The position numbers were made by a program, and so were the translations under genes. This document shows positions 4,954-7,132 of a stretch of 7,132 nucleotides of DNA, piece after piece (within the stretch, counting starts at the first letter, position 1; every line of letters begins with the position of its first letter). The notes beneath the pieces were generated by a model, which searched no databases, had not been told where the DNA came from, and worked only from the letters and a program-made list of their open reading frames with translations. The stretch comes from an uncultured bacterium (GTDB lineage Bacteria > Bacillota > Clostridia > TANB77 > CAG-508), in the NCBI GenBank assembly GCA_905214245.1, contig CAJMLO010000052.1:1-7132 (forward strand). Direction: 5' to 3'.

Positions 4954-7132
4954 GCTGTGAGCTTATTTTTACCTCTCCCATATTATTTATTTGTATTACT
5001 ATTTCACCCATTTTGTCTGTTCTATAAATTTTCGTGTTCATATTTTTTAATCTTTGTATTACTCCATCATTAGGATGTCCAAATTTATTCTTTTCCCCAA
5101 CTCCAATTAAGGCTATTTGAGGTTTTACCATTTTAATAAATTCTGCTGTTGATGATGTTTTTGAACCATGATGTGCTACTTTTAAAATATTTGCCTTTAA
5201 TTTGTTTGTCGTATTATATTTTCTGCATATCTCATTTTCAGCAATTTCCTCTACATCGCCTGTAAATAAAATAGAGAAATTATTATAACAAATCTTTGTA
5301 ACAATTGAGTTATTGTTTAAAACATTATCTGAAATAAGATTGTTACTCGGAAATAATACATCCATATATGTTTCATTATCTATTTTAATTTTATCTCCTT
5401 TTTTCACAAATATCACATTTATTCCTTTATCTAGTACTATATTTTTAAACTTATTATAATTACCACTTTCTTTTCCCTGTTTTGATATAATTATATTTTT
5501 TACTTTTAAATGTTCCATCAAATACAAAATTCCGCCACAATGATCAGTATCAAAGTGTGATATTACAACATAATCAAGCACAGTTATTTTCCTATCAAGT
5601 AGATACGGAAGAAGTGTTTTTTCTCCTACATCAAATGATGAATTTTCACTTCCACCACCATCAATTAAAATTGTTTTATTCTTTGCTGTTCTTATTAAAG
5701 TAGAGTCTCCTTGTCCAACATCAATGAAATATATTATCATCTTTCCATGATTCTGCACATGAATACAACTATTTGCTATTAATATGGCAATCAAAATTAT
5801 CACTACTAATTTTTTAAAATAAGGTTTTATTTTAGCATAATTAAATACTAAATATAAAACTATGTAATAAATCAATATTTCAAATATATATGGAGTTCTA
5901 ATTGTTATAGATGAGAATGAAATTTTTGAACAATATTTTACAATGATTAATAGAATATAAATTAAATATTTTAATGGTATGGAAATGATATTTGCAACAG
6001 GAAATATAACAAATGAGAGCAAATAAACACAAAATCCAAGTATTATTATTACACCTAAAAATGGCCCTGCAAGCAAGTTTGAAATCCAAAATGTAAGTGA
6101 AACGGTATTAAAATTAAATGCCATTATTGGTATAATAATTAAGTTTGCACATACAGAAACACATACCGAGCTTACAATATAGCCCTTTAATTTTCCATTT
6201 GTTTTAAATCTTTTTATTAAATTATTATACATTAACACTATACCTGTTGTTCCGCCAAATGATAATTGAAACCCTACATCAAAAAAAGAATATGGATTTA
6301 TGATTAAAATAACTAAACCAGAAAATGCAATACTTGTGTATGTATCTTGACTTCTATATAACATTGTTGATATAAGCAATAAAATGGCCATAATACTTGC
6401 TCTTTGCACAGATGGTGTAAAATCAGTAACTCCTACAAAGAAAATTAGAAAGCATATTATAAATATTTTTCTAAATCTATTGCTTGTCTTTTTTAGCATC
6501 AAATTTAAGCCTAAAATCACATATGAAATATGAGCACCAGAAACTGCAAGCATATGAGTTAAATTGCTATTTTTAAAATTTTCTGTTATATTTGCATCTA
6601 ATTCTTCTTTATCTCCAATCATCATTCCAATAGCAAGTTCTCTTGCATCTTTTGGAAGCAATTTATACATAATTTTCTTTATATTATTTCGTACACTATT
6701 AAATATATTTTCTGCAGTATTTGCCTTATTTACATCAAGTATTTCCACATTTTCCACATCAAGTATTGTTGCAATAATTTTCTTTGATTTTAAATATCTT
6801 TTATAATCAAATCCCATATAATTTCTAGCTTTAGACGGCAGTTCTATCTTAGCATTAATTTTTATATAATCTCCAAATTTAATATTTATATCTTTTGACT
6901 TTTTTATATTTAAAAGATATTTTTTTGATTTTTTTATCTTTATACCATCAATTTTTTTAACATCTAAATCATATACTTCTTTATACTCTTTATCTCTTTT
7001 ATCAGATACAACTATCCCTTCTATAATATAATTTTCTTTGCTGTTAACTAAACCATAATTCTTTTCATAGCTATAATCTATGAATTTCATGGAGCTGTTA
7101 TTGCTCATGCAGGAACGGAAAACACCAGAGTG
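4949..7132 (-). CDS. comEC: ComEC/Rec2 competence DNA-uptake channel (5' end outside window)
   Basis: ComEC is the inner-membrane channel carrying single-stranded DNA into the cell in natural transformation. Counting from an ATG at 7108, three parts appear. Residues about 25-125 are the DUF4131/OB-like domain (IIEGIVVSDKRDKEYKEVYDL, FGDYIKINA, ARNYMGFDYKRYL). The Competence membrane domain (about 165-440, roughly ten hydrophobic segments) includes HMLAVSGAH ending at H193. The C-terminal metallo-beta-lactamase-like domain (about 455-700) starts FIDVGQGDSTLI, with HFDTDH (518-523), FTGDV, HHGS (646-649) and FGHPND, so its metal-binding residues look intact. The frame stays open for 24 bases beyond that ATG to the right edge. 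No ribosome site precedes it, and the expected N-terminal membrane helices are absent, so the true start probably lies outside the window. In non-transformable bacteria comEC is often retained without known use; competence here is unproven. Confidence 0.9.
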   Translation of the reverse strand, partial: HSGVFRSCMSNNSSMKFIDYSYEKNYGLVNSKENYIIEGIVVSDKRDKEYKEVYDLDVKKIDGIKIKKSKKYLLNIKKSKDINIKFGDYIKINAKIELPSKARNYMGFDYKRYLKSKKIIATILDVENVEILDVNKANTAENIFNSVRNNIKKIMYKLLPKDARELAIGMMIGDKEELDANITENFKNSNLTHMLAVSGAHISYVILGLNLMLKKTSNRFRKIFIICFLIFFVGVTDFTPSVQRASIMAILLLISTMLYRSQDTYTSIAFSGLVILIINPYSFFDVGFQLSFGGTTGIVLMYNNLIKRFKTNGKLKGYIVSSVCVSVCANLIIIPIMAFNFNTVSLTFWISNLLAGPFLGVIIILGFCVYLLSFVIFPVANIISIPLKYLIYILLIIVKYCSKISFSSITIRTPYIFEILIYYIVLYLVFNYAKIKPYFKKLVVIILIAILIANSCIHVQNHGKMIIYFIDVGQGDSTLIRTAKNKTILIDGGGSENSSFDVGEKTLLPYLLDRKITVLDYVVISHFDTDHCGGILYLMEHLKVKNIIISKQGKESGNYNKFKNIVLDKGINVIFVKKGDKIKIDNETYMDVLFPSNNLISDNVLNNNSIVTKICYNNFSILFTGDVEEIAENEICRKYNTTNKLKANILKVAHHGSKTSSTAEFIKMVKPQIALIGVGEKNKFGHPNDGVIQRLKNMNTKIYRTDKMGEIVIQINNMGEVKISSQL

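Noticed and set aside
5898..6089. Minus-strand 63-codon frame within comEC
   Set aside because: Out of frame with the intact ComEC membrane domain on the same strand, with no ribosome site; a shadow.
6564..6806. Plus-strand 80-codon hydrophobic open frame antisense to comEC
   Set aside because: Its hydrophobicity is what antisense of Lys/Asn/Glu codons produces; no start signals.
1..7132. tRNA, rRNA, CRISPR, insertion sequence, riboswitch or phage elements
   Set aside because: No cloverleaf-like segment, regularly spaced repeats, transposase motifs or terminal inverted repeats were seen, and no gap over 300 bases lacks a gene.

Overview
The window is strongly AT-rich. AGA dominates the arginine codons, Shine-Dalgarno sites are strong (AAAGGAG-like), and promoters resemble sigma-A TTGAAA/TATAAT. 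Together with the gene content (ClpE-type Clp ATPase, YwlC-type TsaC, a BofC-like protein, a KGITL-type prepilin leader and ComEC) this points to a low-GC Firmicute. An anaerobic, endospore-forming member of the Clostridia is most likely; that is an inference from gene families and composition, not an identification.

Layout. (1) Positions 1-198: the 5' end of a leftward prepilin-like gene runs off the left edge. A divergent control region separates it from a rightward gene and carries two copies of an 18-bp element. (2) Positions 205-490: a small XRE-family DNA-binding protein, followed by a 13-bp perfect hairpin that overlaps its stop codon. (3) Positions 522-3588: a rightward two-gene operon, a ClpE-like Hsp100 unfoldase followed 14 bp later by pgsA. 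It has its own promoter and a palindrome at the expected transcription start, and ends at a hairpin shared with the opposing genes. (4) Positions 3590-7132: a leftward set transcribed in the order comEC (5'-incomplete at the right edge), tsaC, then a BofC-domain protein. Separate promoter candidates precede tsaC and the bofC-like gene.

How the genes work together. Most are housekeeping functions: protein quality control (ClpE with ClpP), acidic phospholipid synthesis (PgsA) and tRNA t6A modification (TsaC). ComEC is the membrane channel for transforming DNA, and the bofC-like gene suggests sporulation. The most interesting non-coding material is the operator-like repeat pair between the XRE gene and the prepilin gene, the palindrome at the clpE-like start site, and an inverted repeat that covers the start codon of the bofC-like gene.

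No RNA gene, CRISPR array, insertion sequence or phage structural gene was seen. I did not find a convincing new multi-gene system. The window looks mostly like ordinary core genome with a few regulatory elements worth checking. All coordinates and motifs were read by eye; no alignment, folding or database search was run.
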